A DNA stretch of 64,000 nt from assembly GCA_014529385.2 (NCBI GenBank), contig CM043947.1, positions 119,982,891 to 120,046,890 on the forward strand. Reading direction: 5' to 3'. How positions within the stretch are numbered: position 1 is the stretch's first letter; the number at the start of each line of letters is the position of its first letter. The DNA comes from Adiantum capillus-veneris. Lineage: Eukaryota > Streptophyta > Polypodiopsida > Polypodiales > Pteridaceae. A program made the translations under genes and the position numbers. Below are positions 41,277-53,698 of the stretch, in pieces. Below the pieces are notes generated by a model. That model ran no database searches. It was not told the origin of the DNA and saw only the letters and a list, made by a program, of their open reading frames with translations.

Positions 41277-43857
41277 CGCTGACAAGAGGGTTTGAGAGGT
41301 GCCAAAACTATGGCGAGAAGCTGTAGAAATTTGGGCAGAGTAACCTTTGTATCAGGAGTAAAATCTCAACCGAAATAGACTCAAAAGTGCCAACTATGGA
41401 AGGCACGACTCGCGGGAAGTAAATCCGGTAGAGTCTCCTTTGTATGAGGAGTCAAAACTCAACTCAAAATGCATATAAATGTGCCAACTGCACTAATTGG
41501 GCATCTGTTGCACAAAACAACTGCTATGTGAGTGCCAACTCAGCGTCAAAAGCATAAATAACCGTCCAGATACATATTCTATGGCGAGGGTACCGAAAAA
41601 GGGGAACTCCAGCTACCTGTATCACCGAAGGTGTCTCAACATTCGAGCACACCCCAGCTCAAAGAAAACCTCACGCTATCGACCCTCCAAAAGGCTAATG
41701 CAGATACAAATGGACTAGCCACAGTCTCAGAAAGGGCTCTTCCGGTACGAGTCTCAGAAACGGCCGGGAAAAACTACCAAAATAGCCAAAAATGGCTCCA
41801 CACGTAGTACAGTGGGCACTGTCCGCAACTCAACGTACATGAGTAAAATCGCTAGGCGCCAAGAACTGCTGCATGCATTGAAAGTGATCCCTGCAGGGAT
41901 ATTTTCTCTCAAAAAGAGCTCAGTAGCACTAAGTGTGCTCAACAACAAATTGCATATGTCAACGCATGTGTCCGCAGAGAATCTGCTATCAAAATGACTG
42001 CCAAATCGCCTATGAAAGCGCTGTGTCTGGTAACCTGGAGAATCTGTGAGTGAATGGGCTGAAAAACCCCCATGTGGCCTCTAACCTGCGTGTCGGTGTC
42101 GCTATGTGCCGATTTCTGCCGCCGGGCAGAAATATGCTAGTTGAATAGACGCCAAATGTGTCGTATCCGTAAACTGTGTCGTAGAAATCTATCGGCACGC
42201 TCGGTGCCGATGCCGGGTGTCACTCCTCTATGATAGAGGTACCTCACCTGCGCATGTCGCAAGCACGGTCGTCGATCGCGAGAACGCGCTCGTGTGGGGA
42301 AGCACCCGGTGTGGGTCGGATGTCGGAAATCCACCGAATGAGCAATGTCGAGCCGGTGCGCATGAGCGGTGTCGATGTCGCCTTCCGCCGCCAGGCGGAA
42401 GTGGCTAGCCGGGTCGCCGTAAAATGCTAATGTTCGTCGGACTCAGTCGCTTATGCTCGCTCGCAAGCACGGTGTCAAGCTCTCTATCTATCTCTCTCAC
42501 TCTCTCTCAAGCTTGTCGGACTCGGTGTGCGGACGTCGAAGCCGGGTGACGATGTCGAAGAAGTTGATGTCAAAATCGGAGAATCGTTGATGTCTGTGAT
42601 GAGACCCTAGTCTTTGTCTCTCACTCACTCACATGCTCTGTGTGTTGCTTAAGCTCGCTCGCAAGCTCGGGATAAACTTTCTTTTCAAGATCTCGAGGAG
42701 AGGAGTCGGGGGATTTAGTCGCAGGCTCGGTGGGAATGAGCCTTTGCACACACTATTGTGGGAGTGTGAAATTTAAAAAAAAATTGTTGCTCTGTGTCAA
42801 AAGCTGCTTGCAGTCGACGACTTTGTGTGTGTGTGTGTGTGTGTGTGTGTGGTCTGGCAGCCTGGCTTTGCTCGCACTAGTTCAAGGCCAAGCATACATG
42901 CAGTGAGTGTGTGTGTGTGTGTGCTATACACAACACCAAGCAAGTGCCAATGTCTTGCTCGAATCGTTTGCTCGATTGCCCGCTGCAGCACCCCGAATGT
43001 GCTCGATGCCAGTAGCGCTGCTTGATTTTGGTGCTTACACACATAGTGTGTGTGTGTGAGTGTGTGTGTGAGTGCACACACAACCTTGGACTCCTGCTCT
43101 CGGTTCTCTCTGGCGGCCCCAATTCGCTACGCTCCTACTCGAGAGCTCCTAGCCCAAACTCTCACAGTTCACTAATTGCATTACTCATGCAATCAATGTT
43201 AAGCTTTAATTTTCGCCCCTCGGTTTAATCGACTGCCCCTTGCTACTCTCATGACCTGCTGCCAAAATTCCTTGCAATGTAAAGCTGCTGCCCAACTTTT
43301 GTTACATCCTGAGTGTGCCTCCTTCAATGGCAATGCTCTGCCCAAATTGCCTCAATGGAGTAGCGCTACCCGATCTGCTCCCATATCTCCAAGCTTCAAA
43401 CCAATGTTGCCCCTTGGTTCATTTGCCTGAATCTGTGGCTGCGCAATTTCTCAAGTTTGCAAGCCTTTCAATGGCTTGCTTCTTTTCCTGACTGCACCCA
43501 ATGCTCTCGTTGCTTTCCAAGCATTGCTTCAATCAAGCTCTCTTGTACACACACAAGGTGCCGATCTTGCTTTGTTGCCCCCAAGCTATGAAGCTCTACA
43601 ATCTCTGCCAACTCCAAACTTCAAGATCTTGACTCTGTCCCTATAGAGCTTTTCAAAAGCTCCAAGATTCCACAAAGCTAAGGAGGGACTGCCTGTGCCA
43701 GGTAGCTGGGAACCACCAAGATCCGATGCGGCTCCGCCTTGCTAGATCTTCCACTGCCGAGCTGAAGTACGAGTTTCGACCTCCTCCATAGTCGGCGAGC
43801 TCCGTTGCTTTTGATTCGATTGTTGGAGAGCGGTTGCACGGGTGGTTCGACACCGTA
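41277..43857 (-). other. copia-2 leader containing gypsy-type leader sequence
   Basis: No gene seen. Read on the minus strand, about 41890-41570 matches the leader of the 14-22 kb array and gypsy-4 (TTGGCGCCTA, TTTCTGAGACT twice, GGGTCGATAGCGTGAGGTTT, TCGGTGATACAGGTAGCTGGAG, CTCGCCATAG) in the same orientation relative to translation. GT runs at 42823-42852, 42905-42921 and 43050-43077 resemble the gypsy LTR end. Confidence 0.6.
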
Positions 43858-43869
43858 GCTCTAATACCA
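43858..43869 (-). promoter_or_regulatory. copia-2 primer binding site
   Basis: TGGTATTAGAGC on the minus strand, one change from the initiator-Met tRNA type TGGTATCAGAGC. Confidence 0.75.
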
Positions 43870-43871
43870 AT

Positions 43872-44084
43872 TGATGAGTTTGCGTGTGCGTGTACGGAGT
43901 GTGTGCAAGAGAGGGGAAGAAGAGAAATCGGGGAAGGGGGAGATCCGCAGGCAGCCACTGTGTGGGTTAGTAGAGTAGAAAGAGAAGAGTTAGAAACTCT
44001 TCCTCTTTCTCTCCCTATATTGAATAGGGGAAATAAAAGTGTACAAGGGTGGTTTCCCATGGCCACCTGGCCTACACCCCAACA
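43872..44084 (-). repeat. copia-2 5' LTR
   Basis: 213 bp on the minus strand, TGTTGGGGTG...CTCATCA, next to the PBS. The outer end abuts gypsy-2 LTR sequence. Confidence 0.75.
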
Positions 44085-45354
44085 TGTGGGTATCCACCGC
44101 TTAACCAGCAGTTGTGGATTTAAGAGCCCTTAACCAGGAACTCTGCCCCCTGTGATCAGGAGGGGGTTCGGACTAGTATCAACATTGGAAATAGAAATGA
44201 ACATGCCGAGCTAAATTTTCCCTAGCAGACATTCTATCCTATTGCAAACAGTATATCCATCAACCATTCTTTCCTACTTAGAATTTAATATACACTTCAA
44301 TTCAAATGTCAAGGTTTCCGTCAGATTTCTCCAACATGTTTAGGGATATGTTCTTTCCTAACTTATTATATGCAATGTTAAATTAAACAACTAGAATAAA
44401 AATGTGACCTACCTCCCCCATTTCCTTGTCATTGGCCCGTGAGATGGCCGGTACTTGGTCGTCCATGGGAGCTTTTCCTTTCCCATTCACGTTGCTTGTT
44501 CCCGCCTCGCGGTCATGGGCACCATGGAAGCGAGTTCTCTTTACCGGGGCCATTTTATACTCACTACTTAATAACTAATGTCCGAGAGTACCATAACAAT
44601 CAAGATGACATATTAGAATCACTGAACAATTTATTCTATACGAGGGGTTAGATTTCCTTCAAGACATAGCAATCTTATGGATAATACCTTACTTGTTCTA
44701 TGGGAACTGGCTCTAAAGTTAAGCACTTGGCCTAGGTAATTAGAATTTTCAGATTTTACTTAATCAATTTACTAGAGAGTGAATTAGACATTCTCAATTC
44801 CCTTCCGAGTGTATATAGAGAAATTGCAGAATTGCCATATGCATAGGTGAGAAGACTTTTCCCTTCCTAGTGGATTAATGATGGATTAATTTCCCTTAAG
44901 TACTTCCTAATCTATGAAAAAATTGAGTTTAATTTAGCTAATCAAACATTGTGTGGTAATAGGATGAAATGACCAATTCCACATCATTACCGGCTTGACA
45001 ATTAATTACTATGATGACTAGCGGGAGATTTCTTCTTACTAATCATGCATTAATCTATGATTAGGAGACGTTAATTGCTTGCATAATTAACTATTAGATT
45101 AAGAATTATGTAGTAGACTAATGATATGGGGAATTAGAGAGCATCTATTGAGAAATATAGCTATGATTAAGCAGAATAGTTGTGAGATTAAGAGAGATTT
45201 GCAGCAAAGCATAAATTAAGTCGATATTACCATGATTAGGGGCTGAGATCCACTCGAATTTCTGATCCAATGGAGTTCTCAATATGAGAATCGGGCAGCA
45301 CTTCCCTCCTTTGATTCTTCTCCAAAAACTATGTGTGCCGGCAGCACCTCCCCA

Positions 45355-45408
<54 letters not shown>

Positions 45409-45424
45409 TGAGTGGGTGTGTGAG

Positions 45425-45468
<44 letters not shown>

Positions 45469-46133
45469 CACACTCTTAAATAGGCCCCTCCATGCTGAAA
45501 ATCGACCCATGCTGCTATAAGCATCTGAATGAGCACTCACTTCATGCATGGCAAGTCTAGTTACATACCTACCAAGTGTCCAGTTAGCTAGTCTAACTGA
45601 CTCTCACACTCTCTCTCAAGCTTGGCAACTGTCCCACAACTCCCAAAAGAAGAGAGGGCGTCCCCTAGCTGCTAAAGCAGGCTCTGAGTAGCCTGAGACC
45701 TGTTCCCACACAGCCTCGAGCCCAGTGCCTTCCCACACAACCTTAGGAAATTTTGGTTTTAGGTTAAAACGGGCCATACGAGTTGGAATTTAATGCCGTA
45801 AATTGCTATACTAAGCTCTAACTAAGGTGTATCTGTCCGAGTACCTGCCATATTTAGCAGCCCCCGGGGTTCGAAAATGCATTTTTTTCAAATTCGGGGT
45901 ACGGGTGCAGTTTTTCGAGACGGTCAAAACTAGACGGATCGGGTGACCAAAAACTTACTATTTTTGGAAATTTTCTGCAAAAATTATTTTAATTCACTTT
46001 TGGAAGCTTTATAACATTCTAAACATCATGGCACCGACAGAATTTAGAAAACTCGTAAAAATAGTAACTTTTTCCATTATGTTTATTCCATGATACAATG
46101 GTGCTCTTTTTGGTCGGGGTCGGAGGCCTTACA
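44085..46133 (-). repeat. gypsy-2 3' LTR, main part
   Basis: Matches 48488-50543 almost throughout. Contains longer GT runs (45358-45406, 45430-45464) than the other copy. The small frames across the GT runs are not genes. Confidence 0.9.
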
Positions 46134-46143
46134 TCCTCCCCAA
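46134..46143 (-). promoter_or_regulatory. gypsy-2 polypurine tract
   Basis: TTGGGGAGGA on the minus strand immediately before LTR start TGTAAGG. Confidence 0.7.
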
Positions 46144-46300
46144 CGTGAAGAATTTGAGATGTCCTCATCTCAAGAATACATCTGGGTAAATTTTATGCTA
46201 ACTACTTAGGTACATATATCCCTCATCCTTTGATAATAGAATGGTCTTTAGCTTTATGCGTCTTATTCTGCTGAACTTTGATGAGATCCTGGTGCTTGAA

Positions 46301-47215
46301 TTATTGCTCACTAGGATTAGCAGTTGCAGCATACAGAGATGCTCTCTCATCAGCTTCGTCACCCACAGTTGCTTGTCTCACTGCGGCATTAGCGAAAGCT
46401 CCACTTCCTTGTCCTATGTTTCCTCTTCCTCGGCCTCCTCTTTCGTTTGGTTGACCTCGCTCGTTGACGTTCAGAGGTACATTATTAGCACCGGATGTTT
46501 GGGAAATCCTTTTTGGACATCGACTTTTGTAATTTCCATACTCCTGGCACTCAAAGCATCTTATATTGGGAAACTCGGTAGCTGCTGTAGTAGCTACTAT
46601 CATATGATGGTCGTATGCAGGGTTGATTGGTCTGTTACTCCAGTTGTCTGTCCTAGCCCTCTTTGAAAAATAGTATTGACTATCTTGGGTAGTCCTCTGA
46701 ATCTCTTTAGCTAATGGTTTGGCCCTTAGCAAGGCATCTTGCAGAGTTGCTGACCTGAGAGCTTCTAGTCGGTTGTTCAAGGGGTCGATGAGTCCTTGGC
46801 AGAACCGTGCTACTTGCTGTTCCAATGTCATCCTAGGAGCATATCTCCGAAGTGTGACGAACTTCGAGTAGTATTCTTCGATGGAAGAAGTCAACTGTCG
46901 AAGTGAGAAAAACTCATTCATCTTCAAGGCTTTGTGAGCGGGTGGTAAGTATCGCTCCATCACAGCAACCTTGATGTCTTCCCATGACTGGGAAGATCCC
47001 TTGATATCCAAGTCCCTGCAATGTTGCTTCCACCAGATCTTGGCATCGCCAGACAAGCGGAACATCGCAAGCATGGTTTGGTTCTCGGGCTGAGTTCCCG
47101 CAGCTTCGAAATAGTCGTCCATTGCTTCCATCCATACTTCCGCATCTCTCTCCACATTAACCCCTTCGCCTTTAAAGGTTGGAGGCTCAGCTTTCTTAAT
47201 GAGAAGATTTTTCTC
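46301..47215 (-). pseudogene. gypsy-2 gag
   Basis: The frame is open from TAG 47216-47218 to 46301, about 300 codons. It encodes AEPPTFKGEGVNVERDAEVW, WWKQHCRDLDIKG, VMERYLPPAHKALKMNEFF, FVTLRRYAPRMTLEQQVARF and a knuckle CFECQEYGNYKSRC near 46505-46545. No ATG lies at the expected start and the frame continues upstream of the TAG, so the true start is lost. No pol follows before the LTR. Confidence 0.82.
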
Positions 47216-47218
47216 CTA

Positions 47219-47745
47219 AACAGCGGTATATAGCGCAATAGACGGTACCTATCCAATGGTATAAAACTCATTACTATAACACTCTTCTCAAATGAACTTA
47301 GGCTATTCCATACTCAAGAAGAAATTTAACTTTTTAGGCTTAACCAACCTACTTAATCTGTACAGCTATCACAAAGGATTTAACCATTCCACCATTAGTT
47401 TAAATGCCATTCAATACATCCAAAATTTTCCGATAAATAATGGTAAAAACTTTACTCGAGAGCTTTGATCCATACTTATAACTTTATGTGCATCAACAGG
47501 CTACCTGCCCACAGCACTAGTTGCATCAATGACTTCTCAAAAAAAAACATCATGTGGAACCCACTGAATCCCAACAAGCTCAACGAGTAAAACTTTTTAA
47601 CATCACTCAGGAGACAATCCACTAGACAAATCCAAAGTCATTATTCAGGGAAACATCATGCTCAAGCTTTGAGTATAAGCTATCTAACTATACCTTATTT
47701 TTTTAAAATTTCAAACAACATCATTTTTCAGTTTGTAAACCTATA
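47219..47745 (-). other. gypsy-2 leader
   Basis: AT-rich, no gene seen. Confidence 0.5.
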
Positions 47746-47757
47746 GCTCTGATACCA
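47746..47757 (-). promoter_or_regulatory. gypsy-2 primer binding site
   Basis: TGGTATCAGAGC on the minus strand, a perfect initiator-Met tRNA PBS, two bases from the LTR. Confidence 0.9.
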
Positions 47758-47759
47758 GG

Positions 47760-50543
47760 TGTGAGGTCCCCACCCCGTCCTCTCAAACGACGGATCTGAT
47801 GGTAAACCTGGTGGCCACTAGATCTACAGCGGAAGCAAACAAAGTGGTTTGTGGTTCATCTAGCGGACGATCTCTCATCACAAAGTGAGTCGAGTTCGAG
47901 CCTACTAGCATCGAGATCTAGTTCCACCCGCAGGGGAAGCATGATTAACTTATCTAGCGATCCTAAGACCCACCTTCCAAGAGGAGGGAAATCCCGAGTG
48001 CCAAGAGGCACGTACACTTGAGACTTCGCCACTCTTGGGGCAATGAGTAATACTAGTGTTGAATTATAACACTATGGGGACAGAGAGTTCCCGACCAATC
48101 GGGACCACCCTTCTCATAGGCATTGGCAACATGAGCCAAGCCCCCACATTCACACTTCCTTCTGTGTCCTAATTACTACCACAATGGTTGTTCAACATAA
48201 AAGTTCCTTGATTAGATTCTGATTCACAAGGTTCGTTAAGACAGCCCTTCAATCAGTATTGCAAAGCGACACCAAGACAGTAACTCTAGTAAAAATTCTA
48301 CTCAAACTTATTCATTAAAATCCCAATGTCATGGAGGTACAATATCCCCCCTCCAGTGAGAGTTTACTCCTCCTATTGTTGCCTAGTTTCCCATACAACT
48401 AGGTATGTCCACCACATAGAAAGCACAAAAAGGACAATCCCACCGCATAGAAAGAAAGACGTGGGTTCCCACCGCTAAACCAACAGACGTGGGTATCCAT
48501 CGCTTAACCAGCAGTCGTGGATTTAAGAGCCCTTAACCAGGAACTCTGCCCCCTGTGATCAAGAGAGGGTTCGGACTAGTATCAACATCGAAAATAGAAA
48601 TGAACATGCCGAGCTAACTTTTCCCTAACAGACATTCTTTCCTATTTCAAACAGTATATCCATCAACCATTCTTCCCTACTTAGAATTTAAGATACACTT
48701 CAATTCAAATGTCGAGGTTTCCGTCAGATTTCTCCGACATGTTTAGGGATATGTTCTTTCCTAACTTATCGTATGCAATGTTAAATTAAACAACTTGAAT
48801 AAAAATGTGACCTACCTCCCCCATTTCCTCGTCATTGGCCCATGAGATGGCCAATTCTTGGTCATCCATGGGAGCTTTTCCTTTTCCATTCACGTTGCTT
48901 GTTCCTTGTTCCCGCCTCGCGATCGTGGGCACCACCGAAGCGAGTTCTCTTTATCGGGGCCATTTTATACTCACTCTACTTAATTAACAAACTCGGAGAA
49001 AAGAACTAATGTCCGAGAGTACCATAACAATCAAGATGACATATTAGAATCACTGAACAATTCATTCTATACGAGGGGTTAGATTTCCTTCAAGACATAG
49101 CAATCTTATGGATAATACTTTACTTGTTCTATGGGAACTGGCTCTAAAGTTAAGCACTTGGCTTAGGTAATCAGATTTTTCAGATTTTACTTAATCAATT
49201 TAATAGAGAGTGAATTAGACATTCTCAATTCCCTTTCGAGTGTATATAGAGAAATTGCAGAATTGCCATATGCATAGGTGAGAAGACTTTTCCCTTTCTA
49301 GTGGATTAATGATGGATTAATTTCCCTTAAGTACTTCCTAATCTATGAAAAAATTGAGTCTAATTTAGCTAATCAAACATTGTGTGGTAATAGGATGAAA
49401 ATGATCAATTCCTCATCATTACCGGCTTGACAATTAATTACTATGATGACTAGCGGGAGATTTCTTCTTACTAATCATGCATTAATCTATGATTAGGAGA
49501 GGTTAATTGCTTGCATAATTAACTATTAGATTAAGAATTATGTAGTAGACTAATGATATGGAGAATTAGAGAGCAGCTATTGAGAAATATAGCTATGATT
49601 AAGCAGAATAGTTGCGAGATTAAGAGAATGGTAGAGAGATTTGCAGCAAAGCATAAATTAAGTCGATATTACCGTGATTAGGGACTGAGATCCACTGGAG
49701 TTTCTGATCCAATAGAGTTCTTGAGATGAGAATCGGGCAGCACTTCCCTCGTTTGATTCTTTTCCAAAAACTATGTGTGTCGGCAGCACCTCCCCAAGGT
49801 GTGTGTGCAAGTGTGTGTGTGTGTGTGCGTGTACATAGTGGGTGTGTGAGCATGTGTGTGTGTGTGTGTGAGAGAGAGCACACTCTTAAATAGGCCCCTC
49901 CATGTTGAAAATCAACCCATACTGCTATAAGCATCTGAATGAGCACTCACTTCATGCATGGCAAGTCTAGTTACATACCTACCAAGTGTCCAGTTAGCTT
50001 GTCTAACTGACTCTCACACTCTCTCTCAAGCTTGGAAAATCTCCCACAACTCCCAAAAGAAGAGAGGGCACCCCCTAGTTGCTAAAGCAGGCTCTGAGTG
50101 GCCTGAGACCTGTTCCCACATAGCCTGGAGCCACGGTGCCTCCCCGCACAACTTTAGGAAATTTTGGTTTTAGGCTAAAACGGGCCATACGAGTCGGAAT
50201 TTAATGCCGTAAATTGCTATACTAAGCTCTAACTAAGGTGTATTGTCCGAGTACTTGCCATATTTAGCAGCCCCTAGGGTTCGAAAATGCATTTTTTTCA
50301 AATTCGGGGTACGGGTGCAGTTTTTCGAGACGGTCAAAACTAGACAGGTCGGGTGACCAAAAACTTACTATTTTTGGAATTTCTCCACAAAAATTATTTT
50401 AATTCACTTTTGTAAGCTTTATAAAATTCTAAACATCATGGCACCGACAGATTTTAGAAAACTGCTAAAAATAGTAACTTTTTCTATTATGTTTATTCCA
50501 TGGTACAATGGTGCTCTTTTTGGTCGAGGTCGGAGACCTTACA
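47760..50543 (-). repeat. gypsy-2 5' LTR
   Basis: 2784 bp on the minus strand, TGTAAGG...CCTCACA, complete. Contains a shorter GT region (49799-49870). Confidence 0.88.
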
Positions 50544-50549
50544 TCATAG
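50544..50549. repeat. flanking repeat TCATAG of gypsy-2, right copy
   Basis: Matches 37145-37150. Confidence 0.7.
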
Positions 50550-50555
50550 AAATGT

Positions 50556-52076
50556 TTAAATTGGATAAAATGATGGTGCAAATTCAACAAGTGGATGCTG
50601 GACAGGATTAGGGTCTGTCTTTAAATGTTCTTTGAAAAATATCAACACGTTAGAAGCATTCCTTCTTCGATCCCGCTCTTTTAACTTCATCCAAAAATCT
50701 ACTTTAATTCAAATAGCCCTCATAACATCTTCATCCGGGTGGTGAAAAACTTCTTCTGGAAAATAAAATTTTCTGGCTGCACTCCAAAAATCTGTCAGCA
50801 TGTCGAATAGGTAGCACAATGCATAAATGTTGCTCGCTTTTGTGTATGCATCTACGCACCGTGGATCGTATAGTTCAGGAGAAATCCACGGTCGCTTAGC
50901 CATCTCGGCATTTCCTGCTCTCTGTGCATTTAAAACTACTTTGTCCGATTGTGCGCTTGGACGCAGATAATTATTTGCTACGCGCTTAACTGGTGTTCTC
51001 AGCATCATACCCCAATCAATGATGCCGGCATGGGGTTTATTAGCGCGAGTAAAGTCCAACATTATATTGAACGGGTACAAGTCACTGTGCACTATATTGA
51101 CCGAGTGGGCAGCCGCAACGCCGTCGATTAAGGCATGACAAATTGTTGGCATCTACTCGATCACTGCTTTGATCCGCACCGTATCTATCTCGCTTATAGG
51201 AAGATTTGCTACAGGCAATGACCTCCAGCAGTGTTCTAGCCTGTGCATGTGTCGTCTGAACAATCCGTGAGCGAACGGTAAGCGACACATCATGTTGCCC
51301 ACGGTACCCCCATTGTAGTATGGGAATATCGTGATCCAAGGAGCTTCTGTAGTAAACCCAATGCACCTTACAATGGAGGGGTGAAGCGTTTGCATTCCTT
51401 GCTCTGTCTGAAAGCTGTCAAATTTTGCCTCACTCCCGCCCTTGTAACATTTTCCCACATATGTAATGTGGTTTGGAAAAAATGAGATGCCCTTGATGGT
51501 GTACAATGTGCACACACCAAAGGAGCCTACTCCAATCCTCATGCCTTCTACCAAGGCTTCGTGAGGGATGCTGACAAGATGAGTGCACTTTGTATTCAAA
51601 GCAGTGCGCATGATTGTGCCGGTCCCGTTGGCATCGGATCGACCTCCCAAAGCTGCTTGCGCATCTTGGGCCATCTTCAATCTCTCGGGTAAAGTTTCTT
51701 GGTCCTGCGCTTTCACACGCTTCATCTTTGCCTTCTGTTCTTTCCACAATTTATCCCAGAGTTCTAATTTTGACATGTCGCAAGTAGGTGGGATATCTTT
51801 TTTTAAGTCTCTGCAACATACTTTCATATTGCCCAACACTATCCTGACCTTGTGGTGGGGGTCAAATTCTCGTATCCAAGTTGGACGCAACAACTCGTAT
51901 TGGCCTTCAAGTCACAACCTGCACTCTGTGCTCTCCCATATAGTGCTAGTGATGTCTTTGATGTAGACATCGCTTTCACCAATTTGCTATATGCAATCAG
52001 TTGCACATGATGAGATTGCCAAAATACATTCTTTACGAATGGCACGCATAATACATTTCTTTTGATCTGGCGTCAT
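50556..52076 (-). pseudogene. protein-kinase gene with four in-frame stops (minus strand)
   Basis: One frame runs from ATG 52076 to TAA 50556-50558 without indel but with TAG 51987, TGA 51912, TAG 51153 and TGA 50709. Kinase landmarks appear in order: glycine loop GVGSFGVCTLYTIKG, lysine in YVGKCYKGG, LHPSIVRCIGF, hinge IFPYYNGGTVGNM, catalytic loop VHSDLYPFNIMLD (HSD in place of HRD), IIDWGMM (DWG in place of DFG) and PWISPELYD (APE-like). A domain of about 170 unassigned residues precedes. ATP-binding and catalytic residues are kept apart from the stops. It lies about 300 bp upstream of the RING frame on the uninterrupted chromosome. Confidence 0.78.
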
Positions 52077-52171
52077 ATTTGCACTAGACAATACAAAAAC
52101 AACATATCAAATTCAAATTCATGGTTGCAAATGAGAGTAACACTCTCACACTATCTCAGGTAAACTCTTAA

Positions 52172-52941
52172 GCAGAAAGGTCATCATTAGGAACACTTTT
52201 TGGGGCCACTTCACGTGGTTGCGAGACGCATTATTGAAAAGAAATGAGTGCCAGGTGTGCGCATGGATGAAGCAGGGTGACAACTATGCACTGCGAGGTC
52301 AGTTTTTGGCCTGTTCGGGGTCCGTTTGAGGTCATCTAAAAGGCCAAGGGTGCCCAAGTAATAAATCTAAGTGTGGGAACTGAAAAAACAGAGAGAAGAC
52401 CAGAAAAAACGTGGAGAAGAGAGGAGGAACAGCCGCAGGTGTGTTTTTGGTGTTTTTGGAGCCTGTTTTGGCCGAAATTTGCTCATCCGAGGTCGAATTT
52501 GAGCACTTTGACATTACAGACTGGGGTTTTGGGCCGCTCCGGAAGCGATGGCTCTGTCCATTTTGCCAAATTTCTCACATATTTTCTACTGTTTTTCTGT
52601 GTAATCTTCTCCGGTGAGTGAATCCTATGCTTAACTTTGTGGTTGTATCTGGTCTATTTCCTCAATAATGTGTAAACTATTTGCCCCATTGGTGTTGGGC
52701 TGAGCTTCATTGAGTCTAAACAACAGCAATTCGCCTTCTCTGAGCTGAATTGAGAGTGTGTGTGTGAGTGTTGAGTGGGCAAGTGGGAAATCTCTCTCTT
52801 CTCACTCCGTCTGTGTGTTTCCTGTTTCGGCCAGGCTGGTTGTGTAAGCCGAGTGGTGCCCCATAATGTGTGTGTGTATCATCCCAAGAGTGTGTGTCGG
52901 GTCATTATAGAGGTGTTGTGTGTGTTTCCATCCCGCTCACA
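52172..52941 (+). repeat. gypsy-4 5' LTR, truncated
   Basis: Matches the LTR from GCAGAAAGGTCATCATTAGG onward and ends CGCTCACA. Confidence 0.88.
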
Positions 52942-52947
52942 TTCTTT

Positions 52948-52965
52948 TGGCGCCCCCACGGAGGA
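52948..52965 (+). promoter_or_regulatory. gypsy-4 primer binding site
   Basis: TGGCGCCCCCACGGAGGA, six bases after the LTR. Compare TGGTGCCCCCACTGAGGA in the array. Confidence 0.7.
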
Positions 52966-53698
52966 TCTTCTTCGAGTACCTTCTGCTTCGAGCTTCGAGC
53001 TTCGAGATTGGGGATTACAGGTTACAGGTTGCAGGTTGCGGATTACAGGTTATAGGTTATAGGGATAGAGACAGGTACAGGTACAAGTGATTTACACAGG
53101 TACACGTAGCTGGAGTACAGTGATATACTAGCAGTGATGTCACTTGCAGTTGTTGTGGGTATGCATCACTTGGCGCCTATTTGAGCGCATTGTCTGCTGG
53201 ATTGTACGTTACTTGTGGAAACTGCCATTGTACGCATTTGTGGAGCCATAATTGGTTGAATTTGGCAGTCCCAGCCATTTCTGAGACTTGGTCCGGAGGA
53301 TAGTCATTTCTGAGACTTGACTATACGCGATTTGCATTAGCCTCGTGTGAGGGTCGATAGTGTGAGGTTTTTATTGAGCTAGGGGATTCTTAAATGTAGA
53401 GATCCTTTCGGTGATACAGGTAGCTGGAGCACCCTTTTTGTGACCTCGCCATAGGCTATGTACTAGTGATTCCTACTTATGCTCGAGTTCTATTGTTGGC
53501 AGTCTATGCTTACATATACAGTTTATATTTTGGGTTCTCACTGCTCTACTTCTGGGGAAACTCTGTCAAAAAATTTTCAAGTTATGATGGCTGGTTTTTT
53601 AGTCTTTTAAGCCATTTATGCGGTTATGCTGCTGAAATTTTGGCAAAATCAGAGGATTAGTCAGGTGTGCCTTCTTGGGAGCTGCATAGTTGGCTTTA

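Larger units (their letters stand above)
37216..44084 (-). mobile_element. copia-2: Ty1/copia element inside the gypsy-2 LTR, 3' end missing
   Basis: On the minus strand: 213-bp LTR (44084-43872), PBS (43869-43858), an unusually long leader of about 2.6 kb, then gag-pol to about 37216. There is no 3' LTR; pol runs into gypsy-2 LTR sequence, so a deletion accompanied or followed insertion. Confidence 0.85.
37151..50543 (-). mobile_element. gypsy-2: gag-only gypsy element with 2.8-kb LTRs, carrying copia-2
   Basis: On the minus strand: 5' LTR 50543-47760, PBS 47757-47746, a 1.6-kb internal region with one gag frame and no pol, polypurine tract 46143-46134, and 3' LTR from 46133. The 3' LTR is broken at about 44085 and its last ~60 bp reappear at 37154-37215 on the far side of copia-2. 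About 650 bp of LTR present in the other copy are missing at the break. Confidence 0.8.
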
